NCBI RefSeq assembly: GCF_901472495.1
Contig: NZ_LR590469.1
Location: forward strand, 3,100,001-3,164,000
Source: Yersinia enterocolitica subsp. enterocolitica
GTDB taxonomy: Bacteria > Pseudomonadota > Gammaproteobacteria > Enterobacterales > Enterobacteriaceae
DNA: 64,000 nucleotides
Reading direction: 5' to 3'
Made by a program: the position numbers and the translations under genes. Positions 62,849 to 64,000 of this stretch are shown here, piece after piece. The notes below the pieces were generated by a model. It was not told the DNA's origin and made no database searches. It saw only the letters and a program-made list of their open reading frames with translations. Positions within the stretch are counted from its first letter, which is position 1. Every line of letters begins with the position of its first letter.

Positions 62849-64000
62849 TCAATGTTGAGCCACTGTCTGGCCCTGGCTACTCGGAGCCTGATTTTTATCC
62901 ACGCCGTGGGGTACAAACGATGCAATCCAGGCAATCAGGGAGGTAAATCCTATCAATACATTTCGAATCACCGGCGGAGCATAGCTGGCCATACGGACAT
63001 AGCCTCTAAAGCCCAGCGCCAAAACATCACGCAGGCTTTCAATCGGTTTATCTTCTGGGAAGCCATCCTGCCACAGCGCCCACGTGTCAGCGCGAGCAAA
63101 AGTACACTGTATAAAATCAATATGTTGGGACACGCTCAGTTGATGCATCCGCATCCCGACTTTAGTGCCAAAGGCGCGGGTGACTTCACACGGGAAGGTA
63201 TATTCCTGTGCGCCGCGTTTAAGCAGCAGATGTACCGCTTCGCCATCTTTCAGTAACCCGGCTTCACGCATTTCGATCCCCACCCCACCATCGGAATAGT
63301 CACGCAGGGTACAGGAGAACAAGTGACCATCAGCACGCGCCACCGCTGCGGGCATGGCAATCTCGACACGGTGGGATTGGCGAACTTGTTTGGCTTCAAC
63401 CGCCACCGCTACAGCCCCGCCTAAAATCGTCATATTATAAATGACCCACACCAGGCTAATCACCACGGTCATGATTTCAGTCGCCGGGCCATAACCCAAG
63501 CGCCACAAGCCCGCAATCAAACCGGCCAGATTTAGCAATACCAGCGCCATATAAGGGCGGGTTATCACCCAATCCACATGCTGCGCTTCGACTAAACCGC
63601 CTTTTGCCGTGACGTTAAATGTCCCTTTATGCGGATTGAGCAGCGCCACGGTGGTCGGGCGGGCAATATACCAGGCCAGCACCGTTTCATAGATTTCACT
63701 CCAGAATGAGTGGCGATATTTACCCTGTAAGCGCGAATTGGTCAGGCTGGCGTGAATCATATGCGGCAACACATAAAGGGCAATGGCCAGTGCGGGGGCG
63801 AAAATGATGTAAGCATGCAGCAACAGGAATGCCAGCGGCGCGGTCAGGAAGATCAAACGCGGAATGCCGGATAAGAAGTGCAACATGGCGTTGGCGTAGC
63901 ACAAGCGCTGGACAAATTTCAGCCCTTTGCCCAGCAGCGGGTTATCCAACCGGAAGATTTGCACCATGCCACGCGCCCAGCGGATACGCTGTCCGATATG
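62849..64000 (-). CDS. bcsA: Cellulose synthase catalytic subunit, C-terminal part (continues beyond the window)
   Basis: The frame is open from the right edge, beginning GQRIRWARGMVQIFRLDNPL, which contains the Q(Q/R)xRW product-binding motif of family 2 processive glycosyltransferases. About 383 residues are visible. They hold the C-terminal membrane helices, the gating-loop region, and a PilZ domain with the cyclic-di-GMP motifs RQSHR and DYSDGGVGI. BcsA polymerises UDP-glucose and is switched on by cyclic-di-GMP bound at the PilZ domain. The tail ends in VAQH-stop just before bcsB. Confidence 0.95.
   Translation of the reverse strand, partial: HIGQRIRWARGMVQIFRLDNPLLGKGLKFVQRLCYANAMLHFLSGIPRLIFLTAPLAFLLLHAYIIFAPALAIALYVLPHMIHASLTNSRLQGKYRHSFWSEIYETVLAWYIARPTTVALLNPHKGTFNVTAKGGLVEAQHVDWVITRPYMALVLLNLAGLIAGLWRLGYGPATEIMTVVISLVWVIYNMTILGGAVAVAVEAKQVRQSHRVEIAMPAAVARADGHLFSCTLRDYSDGGVGIEMREAGLLKDGEAVHLLLKRGAQEYTFPCEVTRAFGTKVGMRMHQLSVSQHIDFIQCTFARADTWALWQDGFPEDKPIESLRDVLALGFRGYVRMASYAPPVIRNVLIGFTSLIAWIASFVPHGVDKNQAPSSQGQTVAQH

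Noticed and set aside
1..64000. tRNA genes, integrases or transposases marking the islands
   Set aside because: None was found next to the methylaspartate island, the RTX gene or the autotransporter; any horizontal origin is therefore inferred only from gene content.

Overview
The window comes from a Gram-negative enterobacterium and fits Yersinia best, probably a non-pestis species of the Y. enterocolitica type. The evidence is the conserved backbone pitA-uspBA-gdhA-prlC/rsmJ-rlmJ-gor-yhjD-cdh-yhjG-pdeH-kdgK-yhjJ-dctA-bcs, ERIC-type repeats, and a KdgM / family 2 pectate lyase / CBM32 pectin module like the one described in Y. enterocolitica. There are no rRNA or tRNA genes, complete insertion sequences, CRISPR arrays or phage structural genes.

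Layout. (1) 1-4463: end of a myo-inositol catabolic locus (iolC C-terminus, iolR, iolB, iolA), with GGAAA/TTTC-type candidate operators in front of iolR and iolA. (2) 5008-8220: MFS efflux pump, divergent LysR regulator with a palindrome over its start codon, and a Cof-type HAD phosphatase. (3) 8480-22224: a large catabolic island for anaerobic glutamate breakdown through 3-methylaspartate. It holds glutamate mutase (glmS, glmE), its chaperone glmL, methylaspartate ammonia-lyase, a class I fumarase that is probably a mesaconase, a glutamate/dicarboxylate symporter and a LysR regulator. It also carries genes supplying adenosylcobalamin for the mutase (btuR, cobA, pduX). An AtuA-family protein and a DUF4387 protein sit where citramalate-processing genes would be expected, and no recognisable citramalate lyase is present.

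(4) 22311-35893: mostly housekeeping genes (yhiN, pitA, uspB, uspA, gdhA, rsmJ, prlC, rlmJ, gor), interrupted by a serralysin-like RTX metalloprotease that has no adjacent secretion genes. (5) 35950-39433: the 3' remnant of a medium-chain dehydrogenase gene, then a large autotransporter broken only by a one-base excess in a G8 tract, which may be a phase-variable OFF state. (6) 39851-49600: yhjD, cdh, yhjG, pdeH, a small tautomerase, kdgK, an isolated structured RNA resembling phage C4 antisense RNA, inactive-site yhjJ, and dctA.

(7) 49978-53081: kdgM, a periplasmic family 2 pectate lyase and a CBM32 polygalacturonate-binding protein, for uptake and processing of pectin fragments. (8) 53632-64000: four and a half tandem 124-bp ERIC-like repeats running into the end of an EAL phosphodiesterase gene that lacks the GGDEF domain usual in its family, then the cellulose operon bcsA-bcsB-bcsZ-bcsC read leftwards; bcsA leaves the window at the right edge.

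Functional links. The island couples glutamate uptake, carbon-skeleton rearrangement and B12 cofactor supply under one or two regulators. The right end brings together cyclic-di-GMP turnover (PdeH, the EAL protein, the PilZ domain of BcsA) and its output, cellulose synthesis.
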